Shown: positions 7,080 to 15,584 of the stretch, one piece after another
Numbering within the stretch: the stretch's first letter is position 1
Layout: every line of letters begins with the position of its first letter
NCBI GenBank assembly: GCA_016946835.1
Contig: JACVTC010000531.1
Location: 1 to 20,296 of the forward strand
Source: Neocallimastix lanati (nom. inval.)
Taxonomy: Eukaryota > Neocallimastigomycota > Neocallimastigomycetes > Neocallimastigales > Neocallimastigaceae
Direction: 5' to 3'
Length of the DNA stretch: 20,296 nucleotides
Notes under the pieces: model-generated
What the model was told of the DNA's origin: nothing
Seen by the model: only the letters and a program-made list of their open reading frames with translations
Database searches by the model: none
Made by a program: the position numbers and the translations under genes

Positions 7080-10000
7080 AAGTAGTTCGCTGATCTCTTC
7101 ACTGTAAGATTTTAATAAATTTATTAAACCTTTTCTTACATAATGATTATAATAGTAATTATAATCTAACTTTGGTACAATAATATTTTTATCTTTAAGA
7201 CTTTTTTCCTTTAAGTTATTATACAAATCTAAAGACATAATTTTATCACCAAATAAATTCGAATCTTTACTAAAAGAAAAATTTGTGGTTTTTATAATAA
7301 CATAGTTAATTTTTTCACCTACTTTATAATCAAGATTATACCTTTTATGATTATTTATAAATAATAATACGTAATAGGATTTATTCGTATATTTTGGTCC
7401 AATGGATAAACGCATAATCAATTTTTCAAAAGGAACTTCACCAGCTAGTAATTCTTTTTTCATTTTAATGACTTTTTCTTTTATTAATTTTTTCGGATAC
7501 TTATAAAGAATCATATATAAAAATATTTTGTAATAATCACGAATAAAAATACACGTATTCTTTTTAATCAGATCTATACCCTTTATGTATAAAGTTGGTT
7601 TATCCTTATCAGCTAAAATTCCAGAGTATTTCTTTTTCGAAATAATAAGCATTCGGGAAAAGGTATTTTCATATTTTAGATGCATCCCTTCTGGTAGTAG
7701 ATTTGTCACGATATTGGATACCTCTTTGCACTCTTTAACAAATTTATCAGTATCAAAATGATCCAAATTATTGTTTTGAACATTTTCATTATCATTAATA
7801 ATGTTATTGTTGTTATTGTTGTTGTTGTTATTGTTGTTGTTGTTGTTGTTGTTAATGTTGTTTTCGTTGTTATTGATTTTATTGCTATTTTTATTTTGGC
7901 TATAATACATTTCAAAAAAACTTTTCTTCTCTTTTTTATATTCGATTAGGCAGGAATCCGTATCCCCATAGATGACATGAAATTTTGTTTTTTCTTGAAT
8001 AATATTTATGGCTTTATTTAAGTAATTTCTTCCCATTCCTGTGGTACATTCTGCGCCAGGTAAAAATCTTAAGAATTTCAATGAGCTAGATCCAAGACAT
8101 CCATAAATTGAGTTTGCTTGAATTTTCAATGCATATTGCCGCTTGTCGTAAATAATATAATCCGCACCAGAGGATTCCTTCATTAAATTTTTATATCGTA
8201 CACGTTCTGATAAAAGCACTTTCATCATCTGTGGTAGAATACCAATATGATTCTTAGTGTAATAATATACTTTATCACCAATATCAATTCGGTGATACGA
8301 ATCTTTGGGATATTTATCAATCGTTGAACTATCTAATAATGTGGTGTAGCATATATTGTGAGTGATGATGACACTAGGATATAAACTTGTAAAATCTAGC
8401 ATAGTGCAATAATCATACACACCTGGTTTGGGTTCAATTACCGTTGCTCCTTTATACCCTTGAATATTGGATTGATCTAAATCAATACATATATTATTGT
8501 CGTAAGAATATTTGTAAAGCAAATTGGAAAATTTTTTACTCTGCCCCGTTTTATAGACTTCGTCAATACGTATTCTTGATATTTTTGCTACTTCTAAAAG
8601 TTGAATCCACTGATGAGAAACATTAAATATATTCAATGTCAATATCGAATCCATAACACAGTATTTTGCCACTTTATGTAACGATTCTTCCGTATTCTCA
8701 TAGATTAAATAAAACATTTCTTTATAGGGCAAATCTATTTTATGTTTATTTAATAATTGCTCCGAAACATAATTTAAATTTGAGGATGGTAAATTTAAGG
8801 ATTTAGCATACTTATATATATCAACGGCTATACGACCCGGAATATATAATTCCACTTCATCGCCTATTAAATTATTGAATTGGGAAGGTTTATTTAAAAT
8901 TCGACTAGCAGAGAATGGTGTCTCCTTCGTATCAATGCTCAAATACATACCTGCTCTTTGTGCTAAATACTTATAATCAAATCCAAAAGTGTTAAATCCA
9001 ATAATAATATCGGGATCAAATTTACTTATTTGCTTAAAAAATTCACACAATAGTTCATATTCCGTAGATACATAGATCATTTCATATTCAAATTGTTCAT
9101 CATTATTTTTACTTTCATCTAAATCTTTATTATTTTTATTCTTTTTATTATCTTCCATTCGTTTTATGAAATCTTCTATTTTCTCAAAGTTTTCATTTTG
9201 ATTTTTAACTTTCTTGTTCATAGGAAGATCCGTGTCTTTCTCATTTTTATTTAAAATATTTTTAAACTTATCAATTCTACTATGACCATCATCACTATAA
9301 TTTGCATTTAAAATATTACTTAACCTATTAAATCGATTAACAATCCCTTCATCATAACTTCTTTTCTTTATTAAAATATTTTTGAATTTGTTAAATCTTT
9401 CATTTACCTCTGAATTATATGTATTATTAGATTGATTAGGATTACAAATATTTTTATTGGTTTGAATAATTAAATTCTTATTTCTAAAATTTAAAGTTTC
9501 ATCACTACTCTTTAACATGCGAATTATTCTATCCAATTTTTCGTGATTTTCTTTAAATTTTTTAGCAACTTTTTCTAAATCATTATTTCTAATATTATTT
9601 TCAATAATCTCTGGAACATCGTTTTCAACATTATTTTTATCCTTATTTTCAGCATTATCTTCAACATTATCCTCTACAAGCTTTTCTTCATTATTTTCAA
9701 CATTGCTTTCAACATTACTTTCAACATTACTTTCAACATTGCTTTCAACATTACTTTCAACATTACATTCAACGTTACTTTCTATATTATTTTCAACATC
9801 AATTTCAACATTATCTTCAGTGTTCTCTTCAACCTTATCTTTTACGCTATCTTCAACCTTATTAGCTATATTATTTTTGTTTTCTTTGTTAAATTTTTGG
9901 GCTTCATATTTTTTCATATCAATTTTAAAGATACTTTGCTCGATACATGCAGCTTTAAATGATTGAAGATCCAAAAAAGGAAAAAAATTTGCATCAATTT

Positions 10001-10658
10001 CTTCAAATTCATTTTTATTGATGACATTAATATCATCATCAAATTTAACGCATATGGCAATACATTTTTTTTCGTTTTCATGATTAAATACAAGGCTAAT
10101 AGTTGATATATAATCTTCAAATATATATCGATTAGGAAATGATTCGAAATCATGAGACATACATTCAATATCAAAAGATAAAATAGAAGGAGATGGATAG
10201 CTATTAATTTCAACAGATTTTATATTTTTATATTGAACGATATACTCTTCATCAAAGGTAGTATACTTCTCTTTGGAATTTAACTCCCAGTGCTCCATTT
10301 CTATCCATCCTATTGTATTTAAATTACATTCAGCCAGAAACGCTGAAATTATATCCACATTTAATATTGACGAATAATAAGAAGAATATTCGGAATAATT
10401 AGGAAACATGACTTTAAAGATAATTTTATTACCTTCTAAATAATGTCTTAAAAGTTTTCTTGAAAGTACTTCTTTATTGTTTCTTGAATTGCCATTGAAT
10501 TTAAAGTCACGATATTGTGAAAATTTGTATAAAGGATAATTATCTATAATAATTGATACTTTGTCATTTCTAATATTACTATATCCAAATCCTATAATAA
10601 CTGGGGAATTGTTTTTTATTAGCAATTCCCAATTATAAATGAATATTATTTTATTCAT
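7077..10658 (-). CDS. polB: Family B DNA polymerase, NCLDV type (1193 aa)
   Basis: Intact ORF for a replicative DNA polymerase with 3'-5' exonuclease and polymerase domains. Exo I is DIE at 163-165; Exo II is PDIIIGFNTFGFD at 549-561; Exo III is YCVMD at 666-670. Polymerase motif A is DFTSLYPS at 755-762, motif B KIQANSIYG at 845-853, motif C YGDTDS at 897-902, followed by KKKY at about 1009 and the KGIDLIKKN thumb motif at 1028-1036. All catalytic Asp/Glu residues are present. The length is in the range of NCLDV polymerases and there is no TPR insertion typical of protein-primed enzymes. Two oddities: about 280 residues of Glu/Asn/Lys-rich repeats separate Exo I from Exo II, and a run of about 20 Asn follows motif C at about 932-953. 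Start ATG 10656-10658 gives a natural family N-terminus. It shares the minus strand with the 151-residue gene upstream (170-base gap) and converges on the RNA polymerase gene. Confidence 0.96.
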   Translation of the reverse strand: MNKIIFIYNWELLIKNNSPVIIGFGYSNIRNDKVSIIIDNYPLYKFSQYRDFKFNGNSRNNKEVLSRKLLRHYLEGNKIIFKVMFPNYSEYSSYYSSILNVDIISAFLAECNLNTIGWIEMEHWELNSKEKYTTFDEEYIVQYKNIKSVEINSYPSPSILSFDIECMSHDFESFPNRYIFEDYISTISLVFNHENEKKCIAICVKFDDDINVINKNEFEEIDANFFPFLDLQSFKAACIEQSIFKIDMKKYEAQKFNKENKNNIANKVEDSVKDKVEENTEDNVEIDVENNIESNVECNVESNVESNVESNVESNVESNVENNEEKLVEDNVEDNAENKDKNNVENDVPEIIENNIRNNDLEKVAKKFKENHEKLDRIIRMLKSSDETLNFRNKNLIIQTNKNICNPNQSNNTYNSEVNERFNKFKNILIKKRSYDEGIVNRFNRLSNILNANYSDDGHSRIDKFKNILNKNEKDTDLPMNKKVKNQNENFEKIEDFIKRMEDNKKNKNNKDLDESKNNDEQFEYEMIYVSTEYELLCEFFKQISKFDPDIIIGFNTFGFDYKYLAQRAGMYLSIDTKETPFSASRILNKPSQFNNLIGDEVELYIPGRIAVDIYKYAKSLNLPSSNLNYVSEQLLNKHKIDLPYKEMFYLIYENTEESLHKVAKYCVMDSILTLNIFNVSHQWIQLLEVAKISRIRIDEVYKTGQSKKFSNLLYKYSYDNNICIDLDQSNIQGYKGATVIEPKPGVYDYCTMLDFTSLYPSVIITHNICYTTLLDSSTIDKYPKDSYHRIDIGDKVYYYTKNHIGILPQMMKVLLSERVRYKNLMKESSGADYIIYDKRQYALKIQANSIYGCLGSSSLKFLRFLPGAECTTGMGRNYLNKAINIIQEKTKFHVIYGDTDSCLIEYKKEKKSFFEMYYSQNKNSNKINNNENNINNNNNNNNNNNNNNNNNIINDNENVQNNNLDHFDTDKFVKECKEVSNIVTNLLPEGMHLKYENTFSRMLIISKKKYSGILADKDKPTLYIKGIDLIKKNTCIFIRDYYKIFLYMILYKYPKKLIKEKVIKMKKELLAGEVPFEKLIMRLSIGPKYTNKSYYVLLFINNHKRYNLDYKVGEKINYVIIKTTNFSFSKDSNLFGDKIMSLDLYNNLKEKSLKDKNIIVPKLDYNYYYNHYVRKGLINLLKSYSEEISELL
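7800..7880. repeat. (GTT/AAC)n microsatellite in the polymerase gene
   Basis: GTT units with scattered ATT run across this stretch and encode the poly-Asn tract of the DNA polymerase on the minus strand, between motif C and the thumb. It is in frame and so tolerated. It is likely a slippage-prone, length-variable site. Confidence 0.8.
9695..9790. repeat. 12-base minisatellite in the polymerase gene
   Basis: About eight tandem copies of the 12-base unit TTTCAACATTAC (variants with GC or GT), encoding repeated Asn-Val-Glu-Ser on the minus strand at about residues 290-321 of the DNA polymerase. More diverged copies extend on both sides (about 9610-9860). The 12-base period keeps the reading frame. 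Confidence 0.85.
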
Positions 10659-10802
10659 TTGTTTTTTATTTTAAAAATATTAAAAAATTATACATAAATA
10701 TGTTAGAATTAAATATTTTCTTATATTAACTACTAATACCAATCTATATAGATAATATAGATTTGAAATTTTTTTTGAATTTTAAATATTCTTTGAAAAA
10801 GC

Positions 10803-10821
10803 AGAGATAATTATTATCTCT
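10803..10821 (-). terminator. Hairpin after the stop codon of the 151-aa gene
   Basis: AGAGATAA (10803-10810) and TTATCTCT (10814-10821) are perfect 8-base arms around a 3-base loop, starting 7 bases past the minus-strand stop codon at 10829. The stem includes G/C pairs, which makes chance less likely. It lies in the 170-base gap before the DNA polymerase gene. Confidence 0.55.
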
Positions 10822-10828
10822 TTATTTT

Positions 10829-11284
10829 TTATCGTTCTGTATCAAAATCAATAATGAAATTATCGTATACAATTATATTATAAGTAATGTTATAGCGTTG
10901 TACATCCATATAATAATCTTCATAATTATTATTATATTCTTTAATAAAATCTTTTAATAAATTTTTAACTATTTCTATCTGTTTTTCATTTGATACAAAG
11001 TTTTCTGAAAAATTTTGGAAATAATATTTTCTAATTATGAAGATCATATATAACATAGATATATTTAATTTGGTAAATCTTTTTTCGATTATCTCATTAA
11101 ACTTCCTATTGAATATATGAAGATTTAAAAATTCAATAAAATCGGATATAAATACAGTATTACTAAACGTTCCTCTAACACTATTACTTAAATTATGTTT
11201 AATTTTTTGAATTAATGTTTGCTGAGAATTATAACTCTTTCCTTTTACTTGGTTTATTATATTCTTATTTTTATCTTTAAACAT
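10829..11284 (-). CDS. Hypothetical protein, 151 aa, in viral block
   Basis: Intact ORF, ATG at 11282-11284, stop at 10829. I do not recognise the family. The N-terminus is Lys/Asn/Gln-rich and basic; residues about 45-105 are rich in Phe, Ile and Leu with regularly spaced hydrophobics, suggesting an alpha-helical globular domain rather than a membrane segment, because Lys, Arg and Glu are interspersed; the C-terminus is Tyr/Asn-rich and ends in acidic residues. No Cys or His cluster suggests metal binding. It lies head-to-tail upstream of the DNA polymerase gene and divergent from the 196-residue gene across a 590-base AT-rich gap. A strong hairpin follows its stop. Its intactness over 151 codons in such AT-rich DNA, where TAA is frequent, supports a real gene. 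Confidence 0.7.
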   Translation of the reverse strand: MFKDKNKNIINQVKGKSYNSQQTLIQKIKHNLSNSVRGTFSNTVFISDFIEFLNLHIFNRKFNEIIEKRFTKLNISMLYMIFIIRKYYFQNFSENFVSNEKQIEIVKNLLKDFIKEYNNNYEDYYMDVQRYNITYNIIVYDNFIIDFDTER

Positions 11285-11876
11285 TACTGATTATGAAAAT
11301 TTTTAAAATATAAAAAAATTTTTTATATAGAATTCCTTTTCTTATAGATATATATACACAAATTGGTTTTGTTTTTATCGTTATATCGCTATATAATTTT
11401 TGATATTATATAAAATTCTCTTTTATCATTTTAAATATCTTAATATTTCAAACATTATAGATTACTAAACAATATTATATCATATAATAAATTATAGTTT
11501 AGTATATTATAATAAAGATTTAATTTACCATATTACAAAATCTGAATAAAAAATAAAAATTTTAAATTTATATTTAATATTCATTTCAAATATCCTTGAT
11601 TATAATAAAATACAATAATTTACTTAAAACAGGATAGTAAATAAATAAATTTTATTTATATACATTTTTTATTAGAAAACACTAATTTTATTTTTCAAAA
11701 AAAAGAAATAAAAATGGTTATAACAACATTAGTAAATTTTAATGAAACAATTGATTTTTATTAATTAATATAAAGACAAAATAAATTTAATAAAACAATT
11801 GATTTATTATTTATTAAAATATAAAGTCAAACTATATTTTTTTTTATTAAAGGATAAAAAAAAAATAAAAATAAAA
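11285..11876. promoter_or_regulatory. Divergent intergenic region, putative promoters of the two small genes
   Basis: About 590 bases between divergent start codons. It is A/T-rich and contains an inverted repeat, TACTAAAC (11463-11470) with GTTTAGTA (11497-11504), and an imperfect 48-base tandem duplication at about 11745-11840. A tiny upstream ORF (ATG 11714, 16 codons) precedes the plus-strand gene. Promoters for both genes must lie here if they are expressed, but I see no box shared with the other genes. Confidence 0.4.
11745..11840. repeat. Imperfect 48-base tandem duplication
   Basis: AAACAATTGATTT at 11745-11757 recurs at 11793-11805, followed in both copies by AT-rich sequence and a matching ATATAAAG-CAAA segment. 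The second copy ends about 37 bases before the ATG at 11877. It may be a duplicated promoter or leader element. Confidence 0.55.
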
Positions 11877-12467
11877 ATGTCTGAGGTGGTTAAAAATTTA
11901 TCTCAAAAAAGATATGATGAATTACGCCGAAATGTTATTATTGATGCTATTGACATTGTATTCAATACTATTTCAAATCAAGTTAAAATAGATAATAAAG
12001 ATAAATCTTTTACAGTTAGAAAACTAACAAATAGTATCGAATTAATTTATGATTTAAGTAGTCAAGAAAATAACGATAAAATTCCTTCGGAAATCATTAA
12101 ATCAATAAAACCACGAATAAGTCATAAATTAAACAATACATTTTGTTATAAATTACCGTCTAAAAACGAAAATACAAACCTCGGAAAGGAAAGTAAAAAT
12201 TCTTCTATTGTATTTTCACCATTTATTCAAAATGCTATTGAAGTTTCCCAAAATGATATAAAAATGGATGTACAATTACCAAAATCTCTTGAACATTATC
12301 ATTTCTTTGTTTTCCCTTTAAATATGGATGGAAAGGAGTATATTATCACTTATGCAGAAGAAAATAAATATAGTAAACGTGAAATCATTGAAATATTACA
12401 TAATAATGTATCAATAGATAAAAATATCCTTTCTAAAGAATTAAAAGAAAAATATTATTTTAATTAA
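11877..12467 (+). CDS. Hypothetical protein, 196 aa, in viral block
   Basis: Intact ORF. I choose ATG 11877 (Met-Ser-Glu-Val-Val) because the sequence in frame before it is A/T-homopolymer translation with no ATG start. I do not recognise the family. The protein is mixed alpha/beta in appearance, hydrophilic, with one Cys, no signal peptide and no membrane segment. Residues about 1-60 look helical; about 90-110 is a Lys/Asn/Ser linker; about 138-160 contains an alternating hydrophobic stretch (HYHFFVFPLNMDGKEYIITY) suggestive of beta strands; the C-terminus is Lys-rich and helical. It is divergent from the 151-residue gene and is followed after 332 bases by the D5-like gene on the same strand. 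A hairpin 16 bases after the stop matches the pattern of the other intact viral genes. Confidence 0.75.
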   Translation: MSEVVKNLSQKRYDELRRNVIIDAIDIVFNTISNQVKIDNKDKSFTVRKLTNSIELIYDLSSQENNDKIPSEIIKSIKPRISHKLNNTFCYKLPSKNENTNLGKESKNSSIVFSPFIQNAIEVSQNDIKMDVQLPKSLEHYHFFVFPLNMDGKEYIITYAEENKYSKREIIEILHNNVSIDKNILSKELKEKYYFN

Positions 12468-12799
12468 TATGTAAATAAATAGCTAGATATTGGGATAAAT
12501 ATCTAAGTAAATATTTTTTTTTAAAATTTTTTTTTAAAACTTTAAATCACAAAAATTTTTAAATATTTATTAAAAAAATATTTTATATTAATATATAATT
12601 ATTATTGGATAATTGAATGATTATTTCTTTTTTAATAAGTCATTATTTTATAATTAAGAAATTAAAAAAAAATTTTTTAAAAATAATATACACATATAAA
12701 AAATATTAATATTAACAATTAAAATGATTTAATTTCTTTTAAAATGAAAAAATAATTAATATATAAATCTACAAATTTTTTAAATAGTAATTAAAAAAT
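12468..12799. other. AT-rich spacer before D5-like gene
   Basis: 332 bases holding the 3' hairpin of the preceding gene and then A/T-rich DNA with long A and T runs. The promoter of the D5-like gene is presumably here, but no distinctive box is visible. Confidence 0.5.
12484..12505 (+). terminator. Hairpin after the stop codon of the 196-aa gene
   Basis: TAGATATT (12484-12491) and AATATCTA (12498-12505) are perfect 8-base arms around the loop GGGATA, 16 bases past the stop codon at 12467 and followed by a T-rich run near 12514. Confidence 0.55.
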
Positions 12800-14752
12800 A
12801 TGATTTTAGTAAAAACGAAAGAATCAGAAATTACAAATAATTATCATCCGATTATTTACTTATTAATTATACTTTTAAAGCAAAATAAGGATAAACATAC
12901 AAAATGTTATCGTATGTTGAAAAAATATCTTGAAAATTATGATATCAAATTAAGTGATATTGAAAATATTAATATTCAATTAGAAAATAACGAAATAGAA
13001 CATTCAAATAATTACAATAACATTTATAATAATAATAATAATAATACATATAATAATAATGAATATAATAATGGTATTCATAATGATAATGGTAATAATA
13101 ATGACAGTGATAATGAAAGCAGTGACTCAGAAGAATACAATTTTGATGAAATAAATATTAATGACCTTAATTCTGTTTTGAAAAATTTAGAAATTAATAA
13201 AGTAAATCAGTCATCAAATCAAGAAGCAGATTATAAATATGATATTATTGATATTATTTATCAATGCATGGAAGACTATGGTTCAATGGTAGTTGATAAA
13301 GCACGATTAATCACTATTAAAAATTATTATAGTAAATCATATTTAACGTCTCAGATTATTTTTAACATATTTATTGTGTTATACTTAGGATATTTAGTAT
13401 TTAGTGAAGATGAATGGTATAAATTTTCATATAGTCGTCATGGATGGGAAATTATAAGTGCTTATGATCTCGCCAAAGAAATCAATATGGGATTAGTAAA
13501 TAAGCTTACCAAGTTGTGTAATGAATGCAAATTTAAATTGGAAAATTTACCTACGAAATTATTTTCGTTTATGAGTGGTCATTCGGTTACATTTAAAAAT
13601 TTATATCAGTTAGAAACCTTCTTCTACTTGGACAATTTTATTTCTCGAATGGATAAAAGTAAAGTTTTAAGATTTGAAGATTGTGTTTATGATTTCACCA
13701 TCAATAAACCACGACCAGGAATGCCAAAACTTTTGTCTTAAATCTACCAATTATAATTTTCACTCTGAAAATAAGAATAAAGTAAAAGAAGTGAAAGAAT
13801 TTTTTGAAGATATTTTTGTCGACAAGGAATTGATACAGTATGTATTAAAAATTTTAGCTTCCACCCTTACTTACGGTAATAAATTGCGTGCCATTGTATT
13901 TTTTATTGGATCGGGTAGAAACGGTAAGACTACGCTTACTAACATGTTACGTCTTTCACTAGGAGATTATGCTGCAACGCCAAATGTTTCTTTATTTTTA
14001 GGAAAATCGGTTAGTGCTGATAAACCAAGTCCACAAATGGTAGATCTTAATTGTGCAAGAGTGGCCATATGTGAAGAACCAGATGCTCGTAGTATTGCTA
14101 TTACAGGTGATACTAAAGCTATAACCGGTAATGTAGGCTTATTAAAACCCGAACCTTGTATAAGGATGTTCAAGCAGTATCTGTTGATTTACTACCCATT
14201 ATTAATACAAATGACAAATTGACAATATCTAACTTAGATAATGCTTTGATTGATCGTATTCTTGTTATCCCTTCACCAACGATTCATAAATAAGATGAAT
14301 ATATCTGTCTTATCTTCAACTCAAAATATCAATAACCCTTCAATAAAAGAGCTAATACAAGATGGCAAGGTTTCTCGAGTTCAAGGTTATGCTGAAGCTT
14401 TAATACATTTACTTATTGAAAATTATCAAGAGGATTACACCTCCCTAGAAATTCCTGAATCTGTGGTTAATGCAACCAAAAGTTTTATTATGCGTAGTGA
14501 CCATATTGCTAGATTTTTGGAAAAGAATATTGTGATAAAAATGACAATCATGCTATTCCAATTGATGAACTTTACACCGTTTATAAGAATTGGTTTAAGC
14601 AATACGTATCCACTCGTTCCGTATTTTATAGTTTGGAAGATTTTCGTATGGATTTAATTAAATATAGTATTCGTATCAAAAATTTATCCTCAAATTCGGA
14701 TTCGGATTCTAAGAAAACCGTTGAATCCATTATTGGATACAGATTTATTTAA
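12800..14752 (+). pseudogene. D5-like superfamily 3 helicase, broken by four frame shifts
   Basis: Remnant of an NCLDV/pox-type D5 helicase, the replicative hexameric ATPase. Start ATG 12800; similarity continues to TAA 14750-14752, about 650 codons. Order: an N-terminal part with an Asn-rich tract coded by AAT repeats at about 13010-13110; a D5_N-like region at about 13250-13740 (including DEWYKFSYSRHGWE); the SF3 core with Walker A GSGRNGKTT at 13908-13934; Walker B/B' ARVAICEEPDA at 14055-14087; the sensor segment LLPIINTN at 14189-14212; then a D5 C-terminal region to 14752. The frame changes at about 13738, 14175, 14291 (in-frame TAA) and 14540, each with similarity continuing in the next frame, so the gene cannot make a full protein. 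The archaeo-eukaryotic primase domain usual at the N-terminus of NCLDV D5 proteins is not apparent. Convergent with the Rpb2 remnant. Confidence 0.9.
13010..13110. repeat. (AAT)n-rich Asn-coding microsatellite in D5-like remnant
   Basis: AAT and ATAAT triplets repeat through this stretch, coding an Asn/Tyr-rich linker in the N-terminal frame of the D5-like gene. It is the same kind of tract as the poly-Asn run in the DNA polymerase, showing a common compositional pressure. Confidence 0.65.
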
Positions 14753-15584
14753 TTATATTAAAAATAAAATAATGGATGATAACGTTAATTTCTTTCATTC
14801 CTTTAATATATATAATTTAAATTAATATTTGTATATATTTATTTTATATATAAAATTAACAAGGAAAAAAAAATTATATTATTATATTGATATTTATTTA
14901 TAATTTAAGAATATATATTGTTAAAAATTATTATTTTATTAATTATTATAAAAATAGTTTTAAAAAATTTAAAAAATTTATAATTGGTATAGTTATTTCA
15001 TTAAAAATGGTAATATAAATATTTTATTTTATTTTATATAATGAAATATAATAATTTTATTCAATGATATTTATTATTCTATTAAATGATATTTGTAAAC
15101 TTGTTCTTTTCATTAAAAGTTTTTATTACTGAAAAAATTATTAAATTATTATATTTATATAATACAATTTTAATAGTATATTTAATTTTATTTATTTCTA
15201 TTTCATATTATTTATATTAATATTAATATTGATTAAATCATTCATTTAATGTTTTACATCAAGTTTTAGTTTATTTTTTAAAATTTTAAAAAAATATAAA
15301 TTACTAAAATTGCGAATCAATAATAAAAATAAAGTAAAAATATTTAAATTCAAATTCATACACATTTAATTTTAATAAAATAAAAATTGATTTTAAAAAT
15401 TATATTTATATAAGTAATGATATATATTATTCAACCATTTTTTTTTAAAATTTTGTTTATTAATATTTTTTTAATTAATATAATATTATATAAAAATTTT
15501 TTATTTATATTAAATTATAAATGTTTTTATAATTTTTTTTATAATTATTTAATTGAATTATATTTTTTTTCTTTTTATAATATT
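14753..15584. other. AT-rich convergent intergenic region
   Basis: About 830 bases between the 3' ends of the D5-like (+) and Rpb2 (-) remnants. I see no gene; the apparent 60-codon hydrophobic reading frame at 15417-15599 is A/T homopolymer translation (Phe, Ile, Leu, Asn, Tyr). Weak A/T hairpins sit at both gene ends: TTTATTT/AAATAAA at 14744-14768 overlapping the D5 stop, and TATAATT/AATTATA at 15540-15562, 23 bases past the Rpb2 stop. Confidence 0.6.

Noticed and set aside
7706-7949. Open frames rich in Ile/Thr or Val/Ile on both strands over the poly-Asn tract
   Set aside because: Alternative-frame translations of the GTT/AAC microsatellite inside the DNA polymerase gene.
9703-9966. Plus-strand open frame of repeated Leu/Ser/Thr residues
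   Set aside because: It is the antisense of the Asn-Val-Glu-Ser minisatellite in the DNA polymerase gene; the 12-base period keeps all frames open.
4914-10658. Yeast-type linear cytoplasmic plasmid as the source of the block
   Set aside because: Those plasmids encode a protein-primed polymerase and a different, reduced RNA polymerase; this PolB lacks protein-priming features and D5 and UDG fit NCLDV better.
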